From assembly GCA_963556145.1 (NCBI GenBank), contig OY744463.1, positions 3,968,001-4,032,000 of the forward strand: a stretch of DNA of 64,000 nt, in the 5' to 3' direction. How positions within the stretch are numbered: the stretch's first letter is position 1; the number at the start of each line of letters is the position of its first letter. The position numbers were made by a program, and so were the translations under genes. The stretch comes from Hygrocybe punicea. Lineage: Eukaryota; Basidiomycota; Agaricomycetes; Agaricales; Hygrophoraceae. The notes below the pieces were generated by a model. That model did no database searches. It had not been told where the DNA came from and saw only the letters and a list, made by a program, of their open reading frames with translations. This document shows positions 8,418 through 17,273 of this stretch, one piece after another.

Positions 8418-10763
8418 ATGTCCTCCGCTCAGGAAACGCTTCCTATTGAAAACGAAAAGGATTTGTCAGGCATTTTTTCGACGGATCCTCAGCCAGGCGG
8501 GCTACAGCCTGAACAGAACTCGAAGGAAAAGCTAAGCGCCTACTTTACCATTTTGGCGGCAGCTTTTGGCTTGATTAGCGATGGCTGTGAGTTCAAAACA
8601 CATAATATCCCATTGTCGTATTAATTCCCACCGGCCGCACACATAGATCAGAACAACTTGATGACCATGTCTAACGTGTGGCTATTCTTCTGATTGTGCA
8701 AAGAAAAGCTTAGCGGTGAGTGATGCTGCACAGGTCGTATTCAAGACTTTGTATCCGAAATCGTATACACCGGTTGTTTCCACCCGAGTATCAAATTCTC
8801 TACTTGTCGGTAAGGCGCATTGTAATGTTTACCGGCGATTTCTATGTTGACTTCGGCGGGTTCATATCAGGCGCTGTCATAGGTCAACTTCTAGTTGGTT
8901 TCATATGTGATCGTATCGGGAGGAAGGTTGCTTTAATTTCAACAACTCTACTCATCGTCATTGGGGCCACTCTTGGAACGGTTGCTCATGGGGCACATGG
9001 GAGCCCCATCGGGTTCTTTTGGTTTCTGACTATTGCCCGAGGCATAACTGGAATAGTGAGCAGTTACACGGCTCTCAGAACCTCCACCATATCCGTCGAA
9101 TCTTGGTTACAGGGTGTTGGTGGGGAGTATCCGGCGTCCTCCACATCAGCAAGCGAGGCCGCTAATGAAAGGATGACCAAGAACCGAGGACCAAGCGAGT
9201 TGTACTGACTACATTGCACTGTGTTATACTTATTTCAAACCATCTGCAGTATTCATTATGGTCACAAACCTTGTTCTCAGCGTATGTTCATTCAAGCCTG
9301 TGAATCATCACCTCACGGTCAAAATAGTTCGGAGGACCCTTGGCCGTCTCTGTCTTCCTGATATCCCTCTCAGTGGCTGGGCAAAATCATCTCCAGGTGG
9401 TGTGGCGTGTTTGTTTCGGCATTGGGATCCTGTTCCCGTTGACGATGTTTTACGTCCGTATGCGGATGCTGAGCTCAAAGCTCTACCGGAAGGGCGCCAT
9501 CAAGTGTATGTATTCCGTTCCTAGTATCTACCTTCTCACGTCCCATTCGTAGCCCACGTGCCTTACAAACTTTCCATAAGACGCTATTGGAGAGCTTTGA
9601 TTGGAACAGCCGGAGCTTGGTAGATGCGCCTATCATCGACTCGCACCGGTGCGGACGGTGTTAACATTTCTTTCTAGGTTCCTTTACGACTTCGTCGGTT
9701 TTGAACTTATTTCTGCAGCGTTTTTCGATTGATCACTTTGCCGCCAGGTCACTTTCCCTAACGGGGTTTTCTCCGCTGTGATCATATCTAGCGTTATCCA
9801 TAACAGCGACATCAAGAATACTGCGGAATGGCAGCTCTTACTGGGAACTCTGGCCCTTCCTGGTGTCTTTGTTGGCGCCTTCCTATGCAACCGCCTCGGT
9901 AGACGGGGAACGGTATGCTATCGAGACTTGAAACCTTTTCAACGTCTCACGTTGTTTGCTCCAAGATGATGCTTGGCTTTAGTGGATATCTCATATTCGG
10001 TTGGTACCCACCATGATCAACTCATACCAGTTCTAACACCGCCAATAGGCTTGACCATCGGTCTTTGTTATGATAAAATCATCAATATCACTCCATTGTT
10101 TGTGATAATGTGCGTGTGGCCATTCCGGCTGTGTGTTCATGATGGTTTACGTTTTGCAGTTATGGTCTCATGCAATCGTTTGGCAACCTTGTGGGCAACG
10201 AGTCATCTGGCTTAACAAATTTACTTTACTTGACATACAGGGTCCCGGAGACATGCTGGGTCTGGTCAGTGCCGAGTGCGTGAATCTTTTATTTTTGTGG
10301 CAATCAAATTGATGTGCGCATTCAGGTCATATCCTACACCTATCAGGTAAACAATGCGTTTCCCAACCAAGTTTTGGAAGATAACGCTTGTCCAAGGGGT
10401 ACATTTTATGGTATCTCCGCCGCTATAGGAAAGGCTGGTGCTGCCTTGGGTACACAGGCTTTCACTCCTATCCAGCATAACCTGGGCAACAGGTACAGGG
10501 TCTGATTGGCATGTGTACGATTGCCCTGACCAGATAACAGGTGGACTTTCATCATTGGCGCCATGTGCGGAGTGACTGGAATCTTGGTGACTTATTTCTT
10601 CATACCGGACATGACTGGAGTCGACCTGGCGGATGAGGACTTGAAATTTATGCAGTACCTCGCGGATAATGGCTGGAAGGGCAAAATCGGAGAGGATGAC
10701 GATAAGGAACTCACTGCAAGTGCAGTGAACGAAATGGGGATAACCGAGAAGTCAAGGGAATGA
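8418..10763 (+). CDS. MFS phosphate / glycerophosphoinositol-type permease, 17 exons
   Basis: Predicted plasma-membrane proton symporter of the PHS branch of the major facilitator superfamily (Git1/Pho84-like). Exons traced: 8418-8586, 8647-8675, 8734-8809, 8871-9055, 9113-9194, 9250-9281, 9328-9505, 9553-9619, 9678-9693, 9748-9912, 9966-9999, 10049-10109, 10160-10190, 10241-10275, 10326-10346, 10397-10492, 10541-10763. They total 1500 bases: 499 residues plus stop, with every junction in phase. Motifs in order are AAFGLISDGY near helix 1, the MFS signature DRIGRKVAL, GVGGEYPAS, NRLGRRGT, and SYPTPIRGTFYG in the second half. EYPASSTSASE resembles Git1-type permeases more than Pho84. The intron at 9195-9249 starts GC rather than GT. 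All others are GT-AG. Exact substrate is uncertain. Confidence 0.88.
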
Positions 10764-11609
10764 CTTGGAGCAACACGCATTCCACACCACAACAATGTTA
10801 TGTGATAATTGCCAACATGGAGAATAAGTTACAGGGCACTGAATGTCATCGACACCTTTGTTCAAAAATGCCTTTCGTCTCCGCATAACACCGTCCCGAT
10901 TGCGTATTCCATATGGACTTGTGGATCATGTAAGATACTATGCTCATTCAAATACGACCATATGTGACATTTCGTGACAAATCATGTGCCAGCCATTTCG
11001 AAACAAATGTGACATTTTGATTGAAAATATAGCCTTGTTTTGTAGGCATAGATCAAACTTGCTTTTGCATCTCCTCATTACACAGGTCAAAAATAAAAAT
11101 TTTGCTTCCTGGGAGTTGTTTGGGATACAATTATGTGTGGTTCCCAGCAGCCATAAATTTTATTTTTGAAATGTAGATGGAGGAGATAGGCATTTGGTGA
11201 GTTGAACTGTGCTTTACCTGTCAAGCGTGACAATATTCATCACATGACATTGGAGCAACATCCGTAAGATAAAATTTAAACTGGAATACATGTTATCACT
11301 CTCCCACGTCCAAGTAAAGCAACCAGCTGAAAAGCCGTGATCAGTCAGGGTCCTTTTCCCATCGAATTCCTCAACTGACCTCTGTATAAACCTTATTCTG
11401 TGAGGGGGGTCAGGACCCCCCTTACAGATTTAAAAAAATTCACCATTACCATATATAGGATTTGGCATGATCCATCAGGTCACGCCAACCTGGCGCTACG
11501 ACTCCTCCCCGTCCTTCAAGATCACTCTACCTGTATATGTCTCACTGAAACAACTCACTACTGGTCTCATGCTCTCATTTATCCATTCTCATCACGGTGG
11601 CCACCAGTC
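10764..11609. other. Intergenic DNA, nothing recognised
   Basis: AT-rich 3' flank of the permease gene. No coding motif, repeat family or RNA structure is evident. Confidence 0.5.
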
Positions 11610-11617
11610 GGCCAGAC

Positions 11618-12217
11618 TAGTGATGGACAGGTTCGGTTCAGTCCGGTTCAGGCCAAAACATCCAAACCTTGAACCGAACCTAAGGTTCAGTTCAGTCAAT
11701 ATGCTGAACCTTGAACTGAACCATAGGTTCAGGTTCAAACAGGTTCAGTTCAGGTTCACCCTGATCTGAACCCTGAACCAAACCTGTAAGTGTATCATAG
11801 GGCTAGATTACATTTTTATTCAGTATAAAGTCCTTTATTTATGCCTTGTAGTTATACAGCATGAACAAAGGTTCCTTTAGCAGCATACTTGAGGCTTACC
11901 TTGGCATAATCCTCAGATATTATACCACTTATACCAACTTATCCCTGACAAATCCAGGGCTCAAACCCCCTGAAGGAGAGTGGCAGGATTTAACAGGATG
12001 TTGTTAGCTACAACAAGAGAAAAGTGATCATGTTTCTTCCGAAAATCAGGCAAAATTATATCACATTTGTTGAAGTTTAGGTTCAGGTTCAAACTGGTTC
12101 GAACCAGATTCACAGAATTTCCCCCCTGTCTGAACCTTGAACTGAACCCTATTTCAGGTTTGGTTCAGTTTGGTTCAGGTCCAAACCTTGGTTCAGAACC
12201 AAACCTATCCATCACTA
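11618..12217. mobile_element. Non-autonomous hAT element (600 bp)
   Basis: Terminal inverted repeats begin TAGTGATGG at the left end and, read inward, TAGTGATGG at the right end. Homology continues into a GGTTCGGTTC / GGTTTGGTTC stretch. The 8-bp sequence GGCCAGAC flanks both ends (11610-11617 and 12218-12225), the target-duplication length of hAT transposons. The interior is non-coding but full of GGTTCAG and CTGAACC subterminal motifs, which may be transposase-binding sites. Autonomous source not in this window. Confidence 0.85.
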
Positions 12218-12225
12218 GGCCAGAC

Positions 12226-12510
12226 AACAACAGGTATGACCCAGCTTTTTTGTCGTTCTTCCATTCTTTGACTGGATGCCGCAGGCCACTAGACTTCAAT
12301 TGTGTCACGACTAGCAGTCGTGTAATGGATCAGAGGGCCAAACGGTTGCACGATGTCGGCGGTAGTAGGGTTTTATGTTCGAGGGTCTTTTTACGAGAGT
12401 GATGGTATGGTTCATAGAGGTAGGGTCTCAGGGATAAGGTTCGAGTGATGGAGTTGGGTGAAGTTTGTTACGTCTAGTACAACTGCTAGGAGAAATACAA
12501 GAGGTCAAAG
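12226..12510. other. Intergenic DNA, nothing recognised
   Basis: Short unassigned stretch between the hAT element and the small membrane-protein frame. No motif seen. Confidence 0.4.
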
Positions 12511-12918
12511 TTAGGGTAGACTACATGTAGCGCGATGTCTTTTATACCATTCCTCCCCTTCCGCAGTACCAGTGACGCGTCGTAAAGGCGACTCGCTCCG
12601 TCGCATTGGTGGGTCTATGTCTCCCCCGGCATTGAGGTGATTTGTGACCATGCCGGGCTGGCGTGTGGATTCGTCACCAGATCCATAAGTGTCCAGGTAC
12701 ACGTCACCACGGCTGTCTAGTTCTTCGTGTGGGGATTCGTTGCCGTGTGACGTGTTGTTGTTGCAGATCGTGGGGGGTCGGAATGCTTCGAACATTGATA
12801 GGGGGATCTCGGGATTGGTGGTGATGGGGATTCGTTGTACCCCCCAGCATATCGCAATGAGGATGAATGTGTATACGATGATGACGGCAATGATGGCGGC
12901 AATAATGGATTGGGTCAT
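12511..12918 (-). CDS. Predicted small single-pass membrane protein, unknown family
   Basis: This is a 135-residue minus-strand frame. Residues 5-27 form a strong hydrophobic segment (IIAAIIAVIIVYTFILIAICW) that would act as a signal anchor. The remaining roughly 105 residues are polar and acidic, with many Asp/Glu/Ser/Pro and a GDVYLDTYGSGDES stretch. They would be disordered or extracytoplasmic. No family is recognised. The TM-plus-polar-tail layout recalls family E in reverse order, but there is no sequence similarity. It may be a real gene or a chance frame. Confidence 0.4.
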   Translation of the reverse strand: MTQSIIAAIIAVIIVYTFILIAICWGVQRIPITTNPEIPLSMFEAFRPPTICNNNTSHGNESPHEELDSRGDVYLDTYGSGDESTRQPGMVTNHLNAGGDIDPPMRRSESPLRRVTGTAEGEEWYKRHRATCSLP

Positions 12919-13104
12919 GATTGGAGGGAGTTTGTGTGTGGGTAGTGAAAGTGGGTGTCTTATTGTCCCACTGTGAGTGATGGGAGTGGTCTGTGGTGTT
13001 CTGTGAGAGTTGGGGGTTTCAACCTCCGGTCATGTGCCATTCTCATGGGTTCGTTGATGAAGTGGTAGAGGTTCCTTCCTGATTGGGAGTGGGCCTCCGT
13101 TTGG

Positions 13105-13110
13105 TATAAA
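13105..13110 (+). promoter_or_regulatory. TATA box of the zinc-knuckle gene
   Basis: TATAAA begins 44 bases upstream of the in-frame ATG at 13149. This is almost the same spacing as the TATA box of the gene starting at 14241. Confidence 0.4.
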
Positions 13111-13148
13111 GTGTGGTTGGATCCTTCGTCCCATCTCTCATCAATGCG

Positions 13149-13757
13149 ATGTTTCCCCACTTGTGCCATCGTCTCATATTCTTCAAACGTTCTGCCCTCT
13201 TTAACCTGTCCCGCCCTGTCGTGGTTAATTGTGTTATGCATGACTTCGCCTGCCGCCTCTCCGACTCTGATTGGGATTTGTATTAGGCTACTGGTCGTTG
13301 TTTCGCTTGCGGGAAGGCCAAACATCGTATGGAATGTTGCCACCTTGTTGCGCGCAACAAGAGGCTTCTGTGTGAGCTTCTGGCCGACCCGTTCGGTAAG
13401 TTCTGTCTTTCTTGGGGTGTTTGGTTATTGTTCTGATGGTTCTTTATGATAGCATTGGATGATGCGTTCCTGCCCTCGGATTACTTGTCCGAGGATTCGA
13501 TGCCATCGCTCGCAACAAAGGTTTCCTGGGGGTCCGACTCTGACGAGGACTTCTGGCCCCGGGACACCTATGTGGACACTGGGGTGCCCTTCGGGCTGCG
13601 TGAGTTCCAGCCTCGTCTTCCCTTCGGCATCGCTGACACGTTTAGGTGTAATTGTCGTGCAGCGATCGAACGGGCGTTGGAAGACCAGGTTCGTAACCTC
13701 ATTGAAGATGCCATCCTCCAGGAGGTAATTAAGGAGGAGTATCTCGTAGATGAGTAG
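13149..13757 (+). pseudogene. CCHC zinc-knuckle acidic protein, interrupted by TAG
   Basis: The model is exon 13149-13395, a GT-AG intron 13396-13452, and exon 13453-13757, for 184 codons. The frame is continuous apart from one TAG at 13284-13286. Directly after it comes CFACGKAKHRMECC, a perfect C-x2-C-x4-H-x4-C knuckle. The rest is acidic (SDSDEDFWPRDTYVD) and ends in a Glu-rich helix. CCHC knuckles bind single-stranded nucleic acid and are typical of gag proteins, so an origin in a retroelement is possible. No LTRs or pol were found. Alternatively the TAG is the last three bases of a longer upstream intron (TATTAG), in which case the true start lies elsewhere. Confidence 0.5.
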
Positions 13758-13999
13758 ATACTTCTTGATCGTAACAGTTGTACTCCCTTTTGGGGAGTTG
13801 TAGTTGTAGTCCGGTCTGGTCCCACCCTTCAAGGGGCTTGTAAATGTAAAAGCTTTTCCCCTGCTCCGCAGAGTGTGTGAATCGTAAGGGTTTGTCTGAC
13901 AACCTGTCAAAGATCGTCATGAAAATAAGTGGTATCTGAGGAAAAATGTATGGGGGTGACGTATTTTCATGACAAATTGGGCCAGAGTGCACTGCCAGT

Positions 14000-14201
14000 C
14001 ATATCACTGAGGTGCATCCCTGAACTCTTGTACCGATGGAATCGTCGGAAAAACTGTATGGTCAAGTGCGGTGACCTTTGAGATCATCACTCAATGTCAA
14101 CCTACTAGACTTCCATTGAGCAAGAGCATACCTCAAATCATATCGCTGTGGTGCATCCCTGAACTCCTGAGCCGATGGAATTGTCAGACAAATGGTATAA
14201 A
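14000..14201 (+). repeat. About 139-bp tandem duplication of a promoter region
   Basis: The segment starting CATATCACTGAGGTGCATCC at 14000 recurs at 14139 as CATATCGCTGTGGTGCATCC. Similarity runs on through the following ATCACTCAATGTCA / GTCACTCAATGTCA. The second copy carries the TATA box and ATG of the gene at 14241. The first copy looks like a decayed duplicate. Confidence 0.6.
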
Positions 14202-14203
14202 AA
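14196..14203 (+). promoter_or_regulatory. TATA box of gene at 14241
   Basis: TATAAAAA starts 45 bases before the ATG, inside the second unit of the local duplication. Confidence 0.45.
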
Positions 14204-14240
14204 GGTACGCCCTTGTGCCGAGCTTCAACATTGTCACTCA

Positions 14241-14645
14241 ATGTCAGAACTCCCTCCTTTTCGTTTCAACAGCACTCAAGCCTTCCCATCCAACCTGATT
14301 GATCCTCATCTGCAGTTCACCTTCTCAGCCCCTGCCCAACCCTCGCTTCCAACTGCCACTCTGCATACCTCTCAAGCTGCCGCTGGTGACCAATGGCCGG
14401 TAAGTCTTACCAATCTGGACACATACTTGTAACACTTACCTATGAGCCCATAGATCGACCCTGCCCTTATACCCTTGCTGACCACAGATGATGCCAATCT
14501 GGTCCATCTGCCCTCTATCGCCCAGGCCATCAGTGGTCCTGCCAATCCCAAAGTGGCCGGGTCTCGACGCAGTCAGAAGAAGCGCAAGGAATGGGTCCAC
14601 GTCATTAGCGAGGACAGTGATGCTGATGGATTGATACCCCAATGA
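14241..14645 (+). CDS. Small two-exon protein with basic C-terminal patch, unknown family
   Basis: Exons 14241-14399 and 14454-14645 join in phase across a GTAAGT...TAG intron and encode 116 residues. The N-terminal half is Pro/Ser/Thr/Phe-rich. The second exon ends with RRSQKKRKEWVHVISEDSD, a basic cluster that could serve for nuclear import or nucleic-acid binding, followed by an acidic tail. No family is recognised. The hAT element begins 49 bases after the stop. The next coding stretch (15924 on) may belong to the same locus if the stop is not the true end. Confidence 0.5.
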
Positions 14646-14965
14646 AAGTGAGGTCGTCCATCTGGATCCGGTAACTATGCCGATCGTGATGTCTTGTGTT
14701 GCTGAAGTTCAGTTCTGTCTGGTTCTGAGCCTTTTTGGCAGAACCACGAACTGAACTTCGGGTCCGGTTTGGCGCATGGCCAAACCTGGACCCAGACGGC
14801 ATTGAACCGTCTCGCCGCGTTCGGTCTGGGTTCAGACACGGTCTGAACCCAGACCGAGGTTGGCTCACCCCGTGAGCTCCGTTCTCCTCGCGAATGGCAG
14901 GCACATATCAATTGATACGGCACTACACTTCGCGAGGTAGTTGGGCTGCGGGGGAGCCGTCCGGT

Positions 14966-15413
14966 GCTGCTGCTGCCATCGCGTTGCTGCTGTTGCTGCA
15001 GCCATTGGCGTTGTTGTTGCTGCTGCTGCTGCTGCTGCCATTGCCGCCGTTGCTGCTGTTGCCACCGTTGCTGCTGTTGCTGCTGTTGCTGCTGTTGCCG
15101 CTGTTGCTGCTGTTGCCGCCATTGCTGCTGTTGCCGCCATTGCCGCTGTTGCCGCCATTGCTGCTGATACTGCTGCTGCCATCACTGCTGCCGTCGTTGC
15201 TGCCATTGCCGTTGCTGCTGCCACTGCTGCCGCTGCTGTCGTGGCCATTGCTGCTGCTGCTGCCATTGCCGTTGCCGTTGCCACTGCTGCTGCTGCTGCT
15301 GCTGGCATTGCTGCTGCTGGTGCCGGCATTGCTGCTGCTGCTGCTGGCCATCGTGGTTGTCGTTGCCATTGTTGTTGCCGCTGCTGGTGGTGGTGGTGGT
15401 GGTGGTGGTGGTG
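14966..15413. repeat. (TGC/GCC)n compound trinucleotide repeat
   Basis: About 450 bases are almost entirely TGC, TGT, GCC and GTT triplets, ending in a pure GGT run at 15384-15413. All six frames stay open, giving poly-Leu, poly-Ala, poly-Cys, poly-Gln or poly-Ser/Asn readings. These are artefacts. Confidence 0.9.
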
Positions 15414-15565
15414 TTGCAGCTGTCGCGTGTCCGTTGGCATTGGGATGGCGTTGGCATCTATCTTGTGCCAAGATGGGTGTGGCCGCGATGTGGTCACGGT
15501 CGAGTTCCCTGTCGCAAATGACATTAGTAAAGTTAAGAAAAGCTTGAAACTGACCTTCGCGTTGA

Positions 15566-15637
15566 GTGTTGATGTTGTGTTGCGTGTTGATGTTGTGTTG
15601 CGTGTTGATGTTGTGTTGCGTGTTGATGTTGTGTTGC
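15566..15637. repeat. Four 18-bp tandem units
   Basis: GTGTTGATGTTGTGTTGC repeats four times without change inside the 1222-bp hAT element. Confidence 0.9.
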
Positions 15638-15923
15638 GTGAAAGCTACACGGTCATGGCCGGTCACATGATACCATTTAACACGAAATAGTAAGTAAAGA
15701 AATACGAAAAACAAATGAAATAAATACCATAAAAATAGCTGCATTCACGGTTTGGACGCGGTTTGGAGCCATTCAGGAAATCCGGTGGGCCTTGAAACCC
15801 GGAACTGAACCCGCGGTCCGGTTCAGCACTTGGCTGAACTTAGACTGAACCTAGGGTTCGGTTCGGGGTTTGAACCGGGTTCGGCTAGGTTTGGAACCGA
15901 ACTACGGCAACACTAGTGATGTC

Positions 15924-16789
15924 AAAGCTTTATTAAGCTTTGTCGAGAAGGTTAAGCCCATGGGTCAACGAGGATGGAGCAAAGTCCACGTTCGATGCAC
16001 TGAATGGGCTCGGCTGCACAAACGCCTGGATCGTACCCTCAGTTCTCTCGAAACGAAGTTCAAGCAACTTGTCCGTGTCACGAAACCAACTGGGAGTGGG
16101 GAGATTTGCGAGAACGTTGTCCGTGCCCAAGAGATCGAGATGCTGATTAATGAACGAGCAGGCGAGCTCTCTCGGATGCCGAGTTTGATGACAACGTTGA
16201 CGATGCCAAGGTATCCGACAATGGGGAACCTATCGAGATTAGCACTGATGAGGAGGGAATGGCAGATGTCAAGGTCAAGGCCCGTATTGGTCGTGCATCC
16301 GAGGCTTCAGTCAACCCGGTTCGATCCCGTTTGTCTCATGGACAGGAGTTGATGGAGAAGCTCAATAAAGTGTTTGATCTGACCGTACAACTGGCCCGCG
16401 ACTCTTCCCGAGTGATGCATGCTCTCGACCATGCTCATTATGTTGGAATTGCCCAACAGTTACGCGACTCTCAAGCCACTGTCGAATCGCTACGAAACGC
16501 GATGATGAAGTTGCAAAGCAGCTTCCACTCATCCGAGTTGGCGTGTGAAAGAGCCGAGATGCGGATGGAGATGATGGGACTTACCATGAATTTACCAGCT
16601 ATCTCAACGCCCACAATGAAGCCCCCAACCCATCCCCATCATAAACAGTTTATGCCCCCGATTCCTCGTAAGACTCAATACCAGCCAAAGTATTGCTACG
16701 AGGAGAAACATCCTGATGGAGGTGGATGTGTCCTGTGGCTGACGGATACCAAGCCCAACAGCGACAGCGAAAAAGAGAATGCCACTTGA
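15924..16789 (+). pseudogene. Coiled-coil protein remnant downstream of hAT insertion
   Basis: Coding sequence resumes straight after the hAT element: ALLSFVEKVKPMG, then EWARLHKRLDRTLSSLE. A frameshift near 16178 moves the reading into the frame AEFDDNVDDAKVSDNG and on to a stop at 16787-16789. The second part has long helical stretches (AQQLRDSQATVESLRNAMM and ELACERAEMRMEMMGL) typical of a coiled coil, then a Pro/His-rich tail. No family is recognised. The start is missing, and the reading was probably separated from its 5' part by the hAT insertion. A further intron at the frameshift is an alternative. Confidence 0.5.
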
Positions 16790-17205
16790 GCACCCCTCGA
16801 CATGATAAGGTTCGTGGTTGGCAACTCCATCAGCGACGTGACATTAGGGAACACCCTGCCTCCGAAGACACTGTTTTGACTCTTCATTCCCCCCTTTCTG
16901 CTTTCACTAAACCTTCTAAAGATACTCCACTTGTCTCTCAGGATGCCAATGTTGATGTAGTGGTGTATGATGTCCTTACTTCGAAGAACGAGTAACCGAT
17001 TTCTGTCGTGTGTCTTTTGTCTCACTGTCATTACTTTTCATATCCCAACTAACACCTGTCTTTATTTGAATTTTGATACTAACTACAGTCTGTCCTTACT
17101 CATAAACTGCTACTGTATGGTAGTTAGTAACACGATCATTTGCCCGAAGCTCTGAAAACAATGCGTTGTGTAAATCACAAGGTAGAATACCAGGCTCCAT
17201 CCAAA
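16790..17205. other. Unassigned flank before Helitron copy 1
   Basis: No gene, repeat or RNA signal seen. The last bases (CCATCCAAA) adjoin the Helitron 3' terminus. Confidence 0.4.
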
Positions 17206-17219
17206 CTAGTGGGGTGTGG

Positions 17220-17237
17220 GCCATTGCTTTGCATGGC
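17220..17237 (-). other. Helitron 3'-terminal hairpin (copy 1)
   Basis: On the element strand, GCCATGC and GCAATGGC pair with one bulge around AAA. The hairpin ends about 10 bases before the terminal CTAG. The same hairpin sits at the 3' ends of copies 2 and 3. Such hairpins act as rolling-circle termination signals in Helitrons. Confidence 0.75.
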
Positions 17238-17273
17238 ATGTTACTCGTCCCTTTTTCGCAATAAAAACAAATA

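Larger units (their letters stand above)
14694..15915. mobile_element. Non-autonomous hAT element (1222 bp) with GC-rich repeat core
   Basis: The left end TTGTGTTGCTGAAGTTC and the inverted right end TAGTGTTGCCGTAGTTC are imperfect terminal repeats. GTGATGTC flanks both sides (14686-14693 and 15916-15923) as an 8-bp target duplication. Subterminal regions are rich in GGTTC / GAACC motifs, as in the 600-bp element at 11618. The interior holds trinucleotide repeats and an 18-bp tandem repeat. No transposase is encoded. Confidence 0.8.

Noticed and set aside
12960..13343. Minus-strand 127-codon frame opposite the zinc-knuckle gene
   Set aside because: Overlaps better-supported plus-strand coding sequence. 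No motif or intron signals.
13111..13449. Plus-strand frame overlapping the zinc-knuckle exon in another phase
   Set aside because: The CCHC motif, intron phase and downstream continuation all support the other frame.
14865..15744. Frames of 200-270 codons encoding poly-Leu, poly-Ala, poly-Ser/Asn or poly-Cys
   Set aside because: Pure by-products of the triplet repeat inside a non-autonomous hAT element.
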